Shown here: piece by piece, positions 8,968 through 17,098 of the stretch
Layout of the letters: the number at the start of each line of letters is the position of its first letter
Position numbering within the stretch: position 1 is the first letter of the stretch
Position numbers and translations under genes: made by a program
The notes under the pieces: generated by a model
Database searches by the model: none
Seen by the model: the letters and a program-made list of their open reading frames with translations, nothing else
What the model was told of the DNA's origin: nothing
Assembly: GCF_004168285.1 (NCBI RefSeq)
Contig: NZ_SEWF01000023.1
Span: 1 to 64,000, forward strand
Reading direction: 5' to 3'
Origin: Emticicia agri
GTDB lineage: Bacteria; Bacteroidota; Bacteroidia; Cytophagales; Spirosomataceae
Length of the DNA stretch: 64,000 nucleotides

Positions 8968-10125
8968 CTATTTCTGTAGCCTGAATTGTGAGGGTGTCTG
9001 CCCAACAATCTTCTTAAATGAAGTATTAAAGGCCGATTTTGAGTTATAACCTACCATTTCGGCTATTTCCTCAATTTTGATGTGGGCATATTCGGGAGAT
9101 ACTAATAATTGTTGTGCTTCTTTAATACGGTAGGTAGCTGTATAATCAAAAAAACTTTGTCCCAGTTTTTCGTTCAGAATTTGTGAGAGGTGATGAGGCG
9201 AAACCGCTACTATTTTTGCCAGACCGGGCAACGAAAAAGAATCACTGAGAAAAGGCTTTTCGGTATTCATTACTTCTGCTAATTTCTCCAATACATTATC
9301 CTGAATGTCAGTAGTCAGAGAAGATTTTTCATATTTCTTACCAGTCTTTGTTTGCTCGTCGTGAAAGAATTTTGAACGGTTGATAACAGTAAATGAAATT
9401 GCATAAATAATAAGTGTAATATGGCCTGCCAGAATATGGTCTCCTAAATCATGAATGAAAGTCTGTTTAATAATAAGAAAGATGATAACAATAGAGGCCA
9501 ATGAAATAGCCTGATTACGTGCCCAACTTAATTTAGGACTCTGATTTGAGCTAAACGGCAGATTCTCTTTTTTAAATGCCCGGATAACTACATAAAAACT
9601 GGCTATGGTATATATAACCATCTGCACAAACATTAACTCATTGACATGATGTTTAAAGAAATAGTACCATTCCCGCTCATCATAATCGCAAGGGATGGTA
9701 GCCATATCAGGGTGGAAAGCGTAGAGGTAAGAGTTATAATGATGAATATCGGGTAGGGGATAAAACAAAACCGACATATAAATAAGATAAGCAAAAAAAG
9801 GAATAAAATGTAGCAACTGTGTTTTGGTAAAGCGTTCGGTGATATAGGTCTCTAAATAAAGAAAAGAAAGAGGCGCCATTACAAAATTGGTAGGTTCGGC
9901 CATATCTACGAGATAAAGCGTCTGGAATGTATAATTGGTATAGCCCATCAATACTTCTGTAATGGCAAAAGACATAGCCAATAAAAACAAGCCTAAATAC
10001 CGATGAGCTACTTTATTGCCTTGTTTGGTAGTAAGAAAGAAGAATGCTAAAAAGAAGCCTTGTACTATGCCTAATAGTATGATAATGGCAAACAAATCAA
10101 TTTTTAGTGGTAGCGAAGGCAACAT
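8968..10125 (-). CDS. Seven-TM AraC-family transcriptional regulator
   Basis: 385 residues. The first 245 contain seven hydrophobic segments, starting with FAIIILLGIVQGFFLAFFFL and ending with HITLIIYAISFTVINR. The last 95 are an AraC DNA-binding domain with two helix-turn-helix units: LPGLAKIVAVSPHHLSQILN, then KIEEIAEMVGYNSKSAFNTS and KKIVGQTPSQFR. Membrane-anchored AraC proteins of this layout are common in Bacteroidota and probably sense an envelope or lipid signal. It is transcribed toward the acyltransferase gene with a gap of about 90 bases, which suggests local control. No ligand domain is recognisable. Confidence 0.88.
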   Translation of the reverse strand: MLPSLPLKIDLFAIIILLGIVQGFFLAFFFLTTKQGNKVAHRYLGLFLLAMSFAITEVLMGYTNYTFQTLYLVDMAEPTNFVMAPLSFLYLETYITERFTKTQLLHFIPFFAYLIYMSVLFYPLPDIHHYNSYLYAFHPDMATIPCDYDEREWYYFFKHHVNELMFVQMVIYTIASFYVVIRAFKKENLPFSSNQSPKLSWARNQAISLASIVIIFLIIKQTFIHDLGDHILAGHITLIIYAISFTVINRSKFFHDEQTKTGKKYEKSSLTTDIQDNVLEKLAEVMNTEKPFLSDSFSLPGLAKIVAVSPHHLSQILNEKLGQSFFDYTATYRIKEAQQLLVSPEYAHIKIEEIAEMVGYNSKSAFNTSFKKIVGQTPSQFRLQK

Positions 10126-10154
10126 GCAGACAAATTTTTAGACCAAATTACGAA

Positions 10155-10197
10155 TAAAAAAATACCTCGGCAAATCTTGTCAATTTTGCCGAGGTAG
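10155..10197 (-). terminator. Terminator downstream of the 1051-residue cytochrome gene
   Basis: TACCTCGGCAAA and TTTTGCCGAGGTA (10163-10197) form a strong stem; read leftward on the minus strand it is followed by TTTTTTTATT. It stops transcripts coming from the cytochrome gene before the AraC gene. Confidence 0.8.
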
Positions 10198-10228
10198 CAT
10201 TATGTAGTATAATGGTTTACTACTGTTT

Positions 10229-10332
10229 AATTTTGCCACAATGTACACTAAATGCCCGATGTTACACAATTTGTTATAGTGAAACATTGACTGGGCGTCC
10301 CCCGTGTCTCTTGTGTACTTTGTGGCAAAATT
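10229..10332. repeat. Inverted-repeat element, TTTTGCCACAATGTACAC family
   Basis: AATTTTGCCACAATGTACAC (10229-10248) and GTGTACTTTGTGGCAAAATT (10313-10332) match in 19 of 20 positions as inverted ends about 100 bp apart. A left-half relative lies at 23236-23270 and a right-half relative, in reverse, at 29707-29755. It sits between the cytochrome gene end and its terminator. Confidence 0.8.
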
Positions 10333-10352
10333 GTAGCGTATATATCTCTCTA

Positions 10353-13300
10353 TCACTTCTCCAAAGGATGCTCCTCCAATAACTTTGAAGCATTGTAAAT
10401 ATCCTTCTGGTTTTTTAAGGCGGTTCTTACTGCTTTTACTTTTTCAGGTTGAATAGCAGGCGCTTTATTGCCAAATGAGTTGCGCACATAGGTTAATACT
10501 GCCGCTACTTCCTTATCGTTTAAGAGACCTTCAAATGGGGTCATAGGTACTTGTCCGGGATATTTTTTACCATTGACTTCTATGGGGCCTAATAAACCTT
10601 TCAATACAATCTTGATAGCCCGCTCTTCATTGCCATTTACCCAGTTTGTATTGGCCAATGGAGGGAAACCCGAGGCTGTCAGACCTTTACCGTCTGCCTG
10701 ATGGCAGGTAGTGCAATAGCCCTCTTTAACATAGATGGTTTTACCTATATTAAACAATTCCAGTTCTGCGCCTTTCAAAGTCGATTTTTCTGCTACCTCT
10801 TTTTCTTTCTTTACAGGCATATCGTTGAGGTGTGCTACTGCTGTTTCGTAGGCATGAATCATCCAGTCGTCTAAAGGTTTCTTTTTGGCTTCTGCTAAAA
10901 TAGGATTGCCTTTTTCTTTACCAATCCATGAAGATGCCACAATGGCATCCAGACGTACACGGTTGTTTTCATCTTTTACTGCCTGCATCAGTAAAGCGGC
11001 CTGGTCAGGTACCTGATGGCCTGTAAAGCGTAATACTTCAATGGCTGCTGCTCTTGCATGATAGTCTTTGGCTTTCAGCATTTGTTTCAGCAGTTTTTGG
11101 TCAACCTTATTTAAACCCCAGGTAACCCATAGTGCTTCTAATACATGGTGTTCGTAGCGTGGGTCGTTTTTGTCTAATGCCGCCACCCATTTAGTAACTT
11201 TTGGCAATACTTCTGCGGCACTTCTGCCTCTCAATTCACGGCGTGTGCGGTAGCGTGTACGATATTCGGGTAATTTTAGATTATCCAATAATGTTTCAAC
11301 ACTTGCTCCGGCAATGGTAGCAGGTTTTACCAATGGTCTTGATGGATAAGTAATACGGTAAACACGGCCATGTGAGTGGTCACGCAATGGGTCGCGGGCA
11401 TTGTGTTGCATATGGCCTATCAGAATATTATGCCAGTCAATTACAAAGAGCGAACCGTCAGGCGCAAATTCCATATCTACCGGACGAAAGTTACGGTCTT
11501 CACTCACAATTAAATCGGCTCTGTGTCTGCTTTTATACCCCGTACCATCATCTACCATGCTGTGCATTTTCATGCCCAGGAAACCAATGGTATTGTTGAT
11601 TAATAAATCACCTTGCACTTCATCAGGGAAATGGCGGCTTGATACAAATTCCAGACCTGAGGTCGGGCGAACCATATGTTCTTTTTGTATCAATTGTACA
11701 CCTTTATGGGTGTATTCACCATAACGAGGCAATACAGTTCCTGGCATCATCCATCGTACATCAGGGCTTGAGGTTTCTGCAAAAAATGGTTGTCCCCATT
11801 CATCAAAAGCAATTCCCCAGGGGTTAGGGATAGACAACTGAGCTGTACGCTCTAATTTACGCAATTGTGGGCTGAATCTATAAAATCCGCCATTGGTAGC
11901 ACGTACAGTTCCATAAGAAGTTTCTATATTAGTATGCAGGAAAACACCCTCGCCCGAATAAATAGCTCCTGAGGGGTCAACCGTATAGGCATGGCTGTTA
12001 TGGTGTGTATCATGGTCATCATATCCACTAAAAATGATTTCTTCTTTATCTGCTTTATCATCACCATTGGTATCCGTAAGTAATTTTAGGTTCGTACCTT
12101 GAGATACAAAAACACCCTCATGTGTAATTTCAAAACCAAGGGGCAGATGCAAACCATCGGCAAAAACGGTTTGTTTATCTGCTTTTCCATCATTATTGGT
12201 ATCTTCAAAAATCAGGATTTTGTCATTAGGCTTAGTATCACCCGGTTTATAGTGTGGATAACTTGGCATGGCAGCCACCCATAAACGTCCTTTATTATCA
12301 AACGACATTTGCATAGGCTTGGCTAAATCAGGGAATTCCTGTTCCGAGGCAAAAAGCTCAATTTTATATCCCTCCGGTACTTTCAGTTTACTTAGAGCCT
12401 CTTGTCCGTACAGGTAAGTTAAACTGCCATTTTTCTCCGGGTTAAAATTGGTTTTCACTTCCGGCAAGTTTCTTGTGTTTTTATCGGCCAGTGTAACATC
12501 CATTTTTTCACCTTTGGATGCCGCCAACCAGACAGCCTTATCACGAATATCAGTCATTTGACGAATTTTCTCAATTTCAGCAGGATAGTTATCCGGCCCG
12601 AAAGGATTATACCGACGACCATATACATGCACCCCATTCGGAATTTTATAGTCGTTGTGCCACATCCAGTTTTTTTCATTCACTGCCGACAAAATCAAAC
12701 CTCTGTTGGCTTCTGCTTTGGCAGGGGCTTTGCCAAAAATAGCATCTGTCAATAAAGCCGAAAATCTTTTGTAGCCTTCTTCATTCAATTGTGAGCCATC
12801 AATAGTCAGAAATTCCTGTGTGGTATCATACCATTTTTTAGAAGGTGTAAAAGCATCGACAAACAGCACATTATTCCGGTCGGCTACTTCTTTCATGGCT
12901 TTGGTGTATAGCCACAAGTTTTCGTTTTCTTTTACACCATTGGGCAGGTCATACTTGCTTGTCAGGTCTTCAAATGCAATGGGCGAAACAATCACTAACT
13001 GTGGCGCACTTTTGCCGTTGTATTGCTGGTTAAGTGTGTATTTGATAAACGCATCTAATTCGGCCTTGTAGGTATCTAATTTTGCCTTACCCTGAAATGA
13101 CTCGCTATACCCGAACATCCCAATAATAATGTCTGTTTTCAGGCGAGTAAGCCATTGGTCAGGTGAATCAAAATGCCCTTCGCTATCCGATTTCTTGGCA
13201 TATTCTGTCTGGAACTGCTCTGCTCCCGGAAAAGCCCAGGGTAAATTACGACTGGCGTGTGGCCTGAAACCGGGGGTATCGCCACCATCACACATATTGC

Positions 13301-13508
13301 GGATGTATAAATTATAATCGGGATAGCGAACGTGCATTTCGGTCTCAAATAGCCCGTAATTCATCATTCTTGACCCTAAATTGCCACCAATCAATGAAAT
13401 ATGTGCGTCTTTCTGAACGGTCAGTGTCGGAGGCGGAGTAGCCTGAAATGAACTGATAGCAAAGACTGTCAGCACAAATAAGATTATGAATAGTTTAATA
13501 TTTTTCAT
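10353..13508 (-). CDS. PVC-type CxxCH cytochrome / propeller dehydrogenase with SGNH-like N-domain
   Basis: 1051 residues, exported (leader FIILFVLTVFAISSFQA). About 35-260 is an SGNH-hydrolase-like domain, but block I reads SLIGGNLGSRM without the nucleophilic Ser. About 370-740 is an NHL/PQQ-dehydrogenase-like propeller (GYKIELFASEQEFPDLAKPM, FDNKGRLWVAAMPSYP, GDLLINNTIGFLGMKMHS, FAPDGSLFVIDWHN). HEAT-like helices cover about 760-890. The C-terminus is a c-type cytochrome with CTTCH at 932-936 and a likely Met ligand near 989 (VPMTPF). The architecture suits a periplasmic sugar or alcohol oxidase passing electrons to heme c; the substrate is not known. It is downstream of a ThuA-like gene on the same strand. 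A paralogous pair lies at 24.2-28.1 kb. Confidence 0.88.
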   Translation of the reverse strand: MKNIKLFIILFVLTVFAISSFQATPPPTLTVQKDAHISLIGGNLGSRMMNYGLFETEMHVRYPDYNLYIRNMCDGGDTPGFRPHASRNLPWAFPGAEQFQTEYAKKSDSEGHFDSPDQWLTRLKTDIIIGMFGYSESFQGKAKLDTYKAELDAFIKYTLNQQYNGKSAPQLVIVSPIAFEDLTSKYDLPNGVKENENLWLYTKAMKEVADRNNVLFVDAFTPSKKWYDTTQEFLTIDGSQLNEEGYKRFSALLTDAIFGKAPAKAEANRGLILSAVNEKNWMWHNDYKIPNGVHVYGRRYNPFGPDNYPAEIEKIRQMTDIRDKAVWLAASKGEKMDVTLADKNTRNLPEVKTNFNPEKNGSLTYLYGQEALSKLKVPEGYKIELFASEQEFPDLAKPMQMSFDNKGRLWVAAMPSYPHYKPGDTKPNDKILIFEDTNNDGKADKQTVFADGLHLPLGFEITHEGVFVSQGTNLKLLTDTNGDDKADKEEIIFSGYDDHDTHHNSHAYTVDPSGAIYSGEGVFLHTNIETSYGTVRATNGGFYRFSPQLRKLERTAQLSIPNPWGIAFDEWGQPFFAETSSPDVRWMMPGTVLPRYGEYTHKGVQLIQKEHMVRPTSGLEFVSSRHFPDEVQGDLLINNTIGFLGMKMHSMVDDGTGYKSRHRADLIVSEDRNFRPVDMEFAPDGSLFVIDWHNILIGHMQHNARDPLRDHSHGRVYRITYPSRPLVKPATIAGASVETLLDNLKLPEYRTRYRTRRELRGRSAAEVLPKVTKWVAALDKNDPRYEHHVLEALWVTWGLNKVDQKLLKQMLKAKDYHARAAAIEVLRFTGHQVPDQAALLMQAVKDENNRVRLDAIVASSWIGKEKGNPILAEAKKKPLDDWMIHAYETAVAHLNDMPVKKEKEVAEKSTLKGAELELFNIGKTIYVKEGYCTTCHQADGKGLTASGFPPLANTNWVNGNEERAIKIVLKGLLGPIEVNGKKYPGQVPMTPFEGLLNDKEVAAVLTYVRNSFGNKAPAIQPEKVKAVRTALKNQKDIYNASKLLEEHPLEK

Positions 13509-13556
13509 GAATAGAATAGTGTTTGGGTTGTGTTGTTGGGGCTATTGTTATTTTTC

Positions 13557-13692
13557 CGTAGAGACGTAATGCATTACGTCTCCAAAGGACGATAAATAGA
13601 TAAAACCTATCTTTTAGTAGTAAAAAAATATCCTCAATTATAAATTGTTAGGTGAGATAGGCCCTCGGAGACGTAATGCATTACGTCTCTAC
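13557..13692. repeat. Palindromic doublet, GTAGAGACG family
   Basis: Two identical perfect 22-bp palindromes, GAGACGTAATG plus its complement, lie at 13561-13582 and 13668-13689. The flanks CCGTA and CTAC make the outer ends inverted. The spacer is AT-rich. It occupies the gap between the ThuA-like and cytochrome genes; a diverged copy occupies the equivalent gap at 25261-25390. Confidence 0.9.
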
Positions 13693-13705
13693 AATTTTAT
13701 AAATA

Positions 13706-14572
13706 TTATTTGGTCATACCTCTATAAGGCACATTTATAGCAATTTTGCCTTTCCATTTTTTTGGAACAGGTTTGCCTAATTCCCAATGAATCGCATTAA
13801 TTACGAGACGTTGGAAGGCTTCTACCTGAAAATCTTCGGGGTGGCCTAAGGTTGTTGTAAATACCTTTGCGCCGAAAGAATTAGTGCCTGTCCATGCCAC
13901 AGGGTTTTCTATCGCTGCTTTATCAGGATTCACCGATTTACCCATTAGCAACCACTCTGAACCTTTGGTTGGATAATCAGGCAATACTCTGTATAACCAC
14001 GAGCGGACATGAAAATCAGGAGCTACACCCGTCAGAATCGGATGCTTGGCTGCGGCAGGAATAATGCTTACATCTGTGCTACTTTCGTGTCCGTAGTGGG
14101 TATGGGCTGCTTTGCCACCCCAACCCGGAGGGGCGTTGAGTGCAAATTCGCCGAAAGCATTCCATTTTTCTGATTCATGCCCTTTCGGATAATTAAAGGC
14201 ATGGGTAGTCGTACGGAAACCCATGACAGGCTTACCTGTTTTCAGATAGGCTTCGATGTGGTCGAGTTGTTCTTTGGGTAATTGACGCCAACGGAGAGAA
14301 AATACGGCTAAATCAGCATCTTTCAGGGCTTCTAAACCCGGAATGTTTTTTTCTGCATTCTGGTCTGGGTAGGCGATAAGTACTTTGGTTCGGAAACCGT
14401 AGTTTTTTTCTAGTTCAGCAGCAAGCACTGGAAAGGTGTGTTCGCTACTATACTCATGTTCGCCTGTAACAAAAACTATCAAGGGGGCATTTTGGGATTG
14501 AGCGAATGACTTAATTGCTGTTACATGGATAAATAAAGCCAAAAGAAAAGTTGATACTATGGATTTTGCCAT
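13706..14572 (-). CDS. Exported ThuA domain protein
   Basis: 288 residues with a signal peptide (cleavage after KSFAQS, about residue 25) and a class I glutamine-amidotransferase-like ThuA fold. Visible blocks are LIVFVTGEHEYSSEHTFPVL, DADLAVFSLRWRQLP, HIEAYLKTGKPVMGFRTTTHAF and AVAWTGTNSFGAKVFTT-like C-terminal strands ending in LGHPEDFQVEAFQRLVINAI. ThuA takes part in trehalose use in Rhizobium, in a pathway with a 3-keto intermediate; the reaction of the exported forms is not established. It precedes the 1051-residue cytochrome gene, with a palindromic doublet between them. A small hairpin (GGGGTAT/ATACCCC, 14599-14618) lies upstream of its start. Confidence 0.87.
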   Translation of the reverse strand: MAKSIVSTFLLALFIHVTAIKSFAQSQNAPLIVFVTGEHEYSSEHTFPVLAAELEKNYGFRTKVLIAYPDQNAEKNIPGLEALKDADLAVFSLRWRQLPKEQLDHIEAYLKTGKPVMGFRTTTHAFNYPKGHESEKWNAFGEFALNAPPGWGGKAAHTHYGHESSTDVSIIPAAAKHPILTGVAPDFHVRSWLYRVLPDYPTKGSEWLLMGKSVNPDKAAIENPVAWTGTNSFGAKVFTTTLGHPEDFQVEAFQRLVINAIHWELGKPVPKKWKGKIAINVPYRGMTK

Positions 14573-14773
14573 AAATATAAGGTTTATAGGTTTATGTAGG
14601 GGTATGGTTAAATACCCCGAGGTTTGAATATTTGGTATGCAATTTACATATTTTTAAATAATATCATTGAATGAGGCTGATATTAAAATGTTTGGACAAA
14701 TGCCAACAAAAAGAGCATTTTTTTGATAAATAATTGATAATAAGGCATTATTTGACCAAAAATATTCCAAAAC

Positions 14774-14807
14774 TGTTTTCTATTCTCAAAAAAAGGTCGT
14801 ACCTTTG
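14774..14807 (+). promoter_or_regulatory. rpsL promoter
   Basis: TACCTTTG at 14800-14807 is a perfect -7 element; TGTTTTC at about 14774-14780 occupies the -33 region. A leader of about 45 bases follows. Confidence 0.7.
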
Positions 14808-14859
14808 CAGCCCTATTTAGGAATTTAGTAACTAAACGAAAAATAATTTTCAAAACAAA

Positions 14860-15273
14860 ATGCCTACTATACAGCAATTAGTAAGAAACGGTAGAGAGCA
14901 AATGACTTGGAAATCGAAGTCTCCAGCGTTGGACTCATGCCCACAACGTCGTGGCGTGTGTACTCGCGTGTATACTACGACTCCAAAGAAACCAAACTCT
15001 GCGCTTCGTAAAGTAGCCCGTGTTCGCTTAAGTAACACAAAAGAGGTAAATGCCTATATTCCGGGTGAAGGCCACAACCTACAAGAGCACTCAATCGTAT
15101 TGATTCGTGGTGGTCGTGTAAAAGACCTTCCAGGTGTACGTTATCACATTGTTCGCGGAGCCCTTGATACTTCAGGTGTAAACAACCGTAAACAAAGTCG
15201 TTCGAAATATGGTGCAAAACGTCCTAAACCAGGTCAGGTTGCAGCTCCACAAAAAGGCGGCAAGAAAAAATAA
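14860..15273 (+). CDS. rpsL: 30S ribosomal protein S12
   Basis: 137 residues, full length for S12. [15 protein letters not shown] starts the protein; [20 protein letters not shown] and [20 protein letters not shown] are the decoding-centre loops. Both lysines whose mutation gives streptomycin resistance are wild type, so the protein looks drug-sensitive. The C-terminus is basic (KKGGKKK). It is the first gene of a two-gene operon with rpsG, 111 bases downstream. It binds 16S rRNA at the A site and controls decoding accuracy. Confidence 0.98.
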   Translation: MPTIQQLVRNGREQMTWKSKSPALDSCPQRRGVCTRVYTTTPKKPNSALRKVARVRLSNTKEVNAYIPGEGHNLQEHSIVLIRGGRVKDLPGVRYHIVRGALDTSGVNNRKQSRSKYGAKRPKPGQVAAPQKGGKKK

Positions 15274-15384
15274 TCGCTTTTATGTTTAGTACCGTCACTA
15301 CGGAAAATCGTTTAGTTACGGGGTAGTAATCCTGAAATTTCAGGGTGAATTAGTTTTCAAAAAAACGAAACCTTATTTAAAAAA

Positions 15385-15852
15385 ATGAGAAAGGCAAAAC
15401 CAAAAAAACGTTACGTATTACCTGATCCTAAATTCAGAGATGTAGTTGTAACAAAATTCGTTAATAACCTGATGTACGATGGCAAGAAAAGTATTGCCTA
15501 TAGTATTTTCTACGGTGCATTAGAATTAGTAGAAAAACGTACAAAAGAAAACGGCTTAGAGCTTTGGAAAAAAGCGTTGAGCAACGTATCACCATCGGTA
15601 GAGGTAAAGAGCCGTCGTGTAGGTGGTGCTACTTTCCAGGTACCAACAGAGGTACGTTCGGAGCGTAAACAATCTTTAGGAATGAAATGGTTGATTAACT
15701 ATTCACGTAAACGTGGAGAGAAAACCATGACAGAGCGTTTGGCAGGTGAAATTGTTGCGGCTTCAAAAGGTGAAGGTGCAGCAGTGAAGAAAAAAGATGA
15801 TACGCACCGTATGGCAGAAGCTAACAAAGCGTTCTCACACTTCAGATTCTAA
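15385..15852 (+). CDS. rpsG: 30S ribosomal protein S7
   Basis: 155 residues, normal length. It nucleates assembly of the 30S head. Recognisable stretches are [40 protein letters not shown] and [13 protein letters not shown] at the end. The 111-base gap to rpsL contains CCTGAAATTTCAGG (15332-15345), a small palindrome that might be part of an S7 feedback site as in enterobacteria; that is inference. A terminator follows at once, so fusA, usually next in this operon, is not here. Confidence 0.98.
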   Translation: MRKAKPKKRYVLPDPKFRDVVVTKFVNNLMYDGKKSIAYSIFYGALELVEKRTKENGLELWKKALSNVSPSVEVKSRRVGGATFQVPTEVRSERKQSLGMKWLINYSRKRGEKTMTERLAGEIVAASKGEGAAVKKKDDTHRMAEANKAFSHFRF

Positions 15853-15874
15853 TCAATCAGAAGTGTTTACATAC

Positions 15875-15914
15875 AAAACCGCAAGTACTGAAAGGTGCTT
15901 GCGGTTTTTTGTTT
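15875..15914. terminator. Terminator after rpsG
   Basis: ACCGCAAG (15879-15886) pairs with CTTGCGGT (15898-15905), followed by TTTTTTGTTT; AAAA before the stem lets it serve the converging PKD gene too. Confidence 0.85.
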
Positions 15915-15930
15915 ATCGAGTAATAAATAT

Positions 15931-16950
15931 CTAATAGGGGTTACTATATTCTAAAATCAACAGTCTGACCTTTAATTCTCCATCCAATTGTGCAGTGTTA
16001 ACTTTGTATGTTATCCAGAGAGCTTTAGGATACACCGATCCTGCATTATTGTACAATTCCGGGTCAAGGTTTTCTTCTTTTAGTTCGATAACATCTGTAT
16101 CCTTAGTTTTAATAAAATCTCTTATGATTTTATATTTTTCCTCTTTACCTATATAGGGTTGAAAATGATACTCTCTCCAGAATAATGGCTGAGATGTCTC
16201 ACTTGTCTGAATACGCCGACTATTCATTACCTGAGTTATTTTATCACTTGAATAAATACAATTAAAGGAGAAGTCAGAACTATCTAAGGCAACCACGATT
16301 TTTTTACCATTGTAATAACCTGAAAAAGACATTTGTTTTCCAGCATTTCTGATAGCTATAATTTTTTCGATAATACTTGTATTCCCATTGATTGCGTGCA
16401 ATGTTATTTTATATGTTCCATCGATATCAAAATTGAGAACAGGCTCTTTCTTAGAAGATTTATAAATATAAAAATTGCCATTTGTTAAAGGATAGGGGCT
16501 AATGAGCCATTGGTAGGTCTCCGCTTTGTTTTCAGATAAATTCTTCAGTTTCACCTGCCCATTTGCTAATATTTCATAACTGAAATCAGCGATAGCAATT
16601 CTTCGTGCCTCAACAACTGTTTGGCTCTGATGGGTATATTTAGGATTTTTAATGGTTAGTTTGACTGTATAATCGCCATTTTTTGCGTATTGATGATTAA
16701 TACGTTGATACTCTCCATATCCAGTAATTCCTACTAAACTATCTGTCAATGTGTTGCCATCTCCAAAGTCGAATATATACTTATCACCACTATTATATCG
16801 AAAGGTAAAAGCGGCTGTATTAGACCCATCTACATTCACAACTAAAATTGTGGCATCCGGTTGAGTATAAACTATGGGCGGAATTTTATCTTGCTTATGC
16901 TGGCAAGCCAGTAAGACAAAAAGACTTATTATAGAAAATGCTTCTTTCAT
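15931..16950 (-). CDS. PKD-domain lipoprotein
   Basis: 339 residues. The leader MKEAFSIISLFVLLACQH gives a lipobox with Cys about residue 16. A PKD domain spans about 35-115: FDFGDGNTL and YAKNGDYTVKLTIKNPKY are its hallmarks. A second PKD-like module is probable around 120-200 (IADFSYEILANGQVKLKNLS, TYKITLHAINGN). The remaining 140 residues are beta-rich and unrecognised. Likely a surface or periplasmic adhesion or binding protein, alone between rpsG and a divergent peptidase gene. No catalytic motif seen. Confidence 0.8.
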   Translation of the reverse strand: MKEAFSIISLFVLLACQHKQDKIPPIVYTQPDATILVVNVDGSNTAAFTFRYNSGDKYIFDFGDGNTLTDSLVGITGYGEYQRINHQYAKNGDYTVKLTIKNPKYTHQSQTVVEARRIAIADFSYEILANGQVKLKNLSENKAETYQWLISPYPLTNGNFYIYKSSKKEPVLNFDIDGTYKITLHAINGNTSIIEKIIAIRNAGKQMSFSGYYNGKKIVVALDSSDFSFNCIYSSDKITQVMNSRRIQTSETSQPLFWREYHFQPYIGKEEKYKIIRDFIKTKDTDVIELKEENLDPELYNNAGSVYPKALWITYKVNTAQLDGELKVRLLILEYSNPY

Positions 16951-17098
16951 TTTTCCCTTTATGTATATCTTTTTGACTGCTCAATCTATAAAAAGGTTGG
17001 AATGATGGCAGAAAAGAGGGTCTTTTGAAAGTGTTGTATGTTTAATTTCTTTCGTTTTCGTATTTTTACCACACAAACCTCAAAACAAACTATCTACA

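Noticed and set aside
14683-14877. Minus-strand 64-codon frame upstream of rpsL
   Set aside because: It overlaps the rpsL promoter and start and has no recognisable features.
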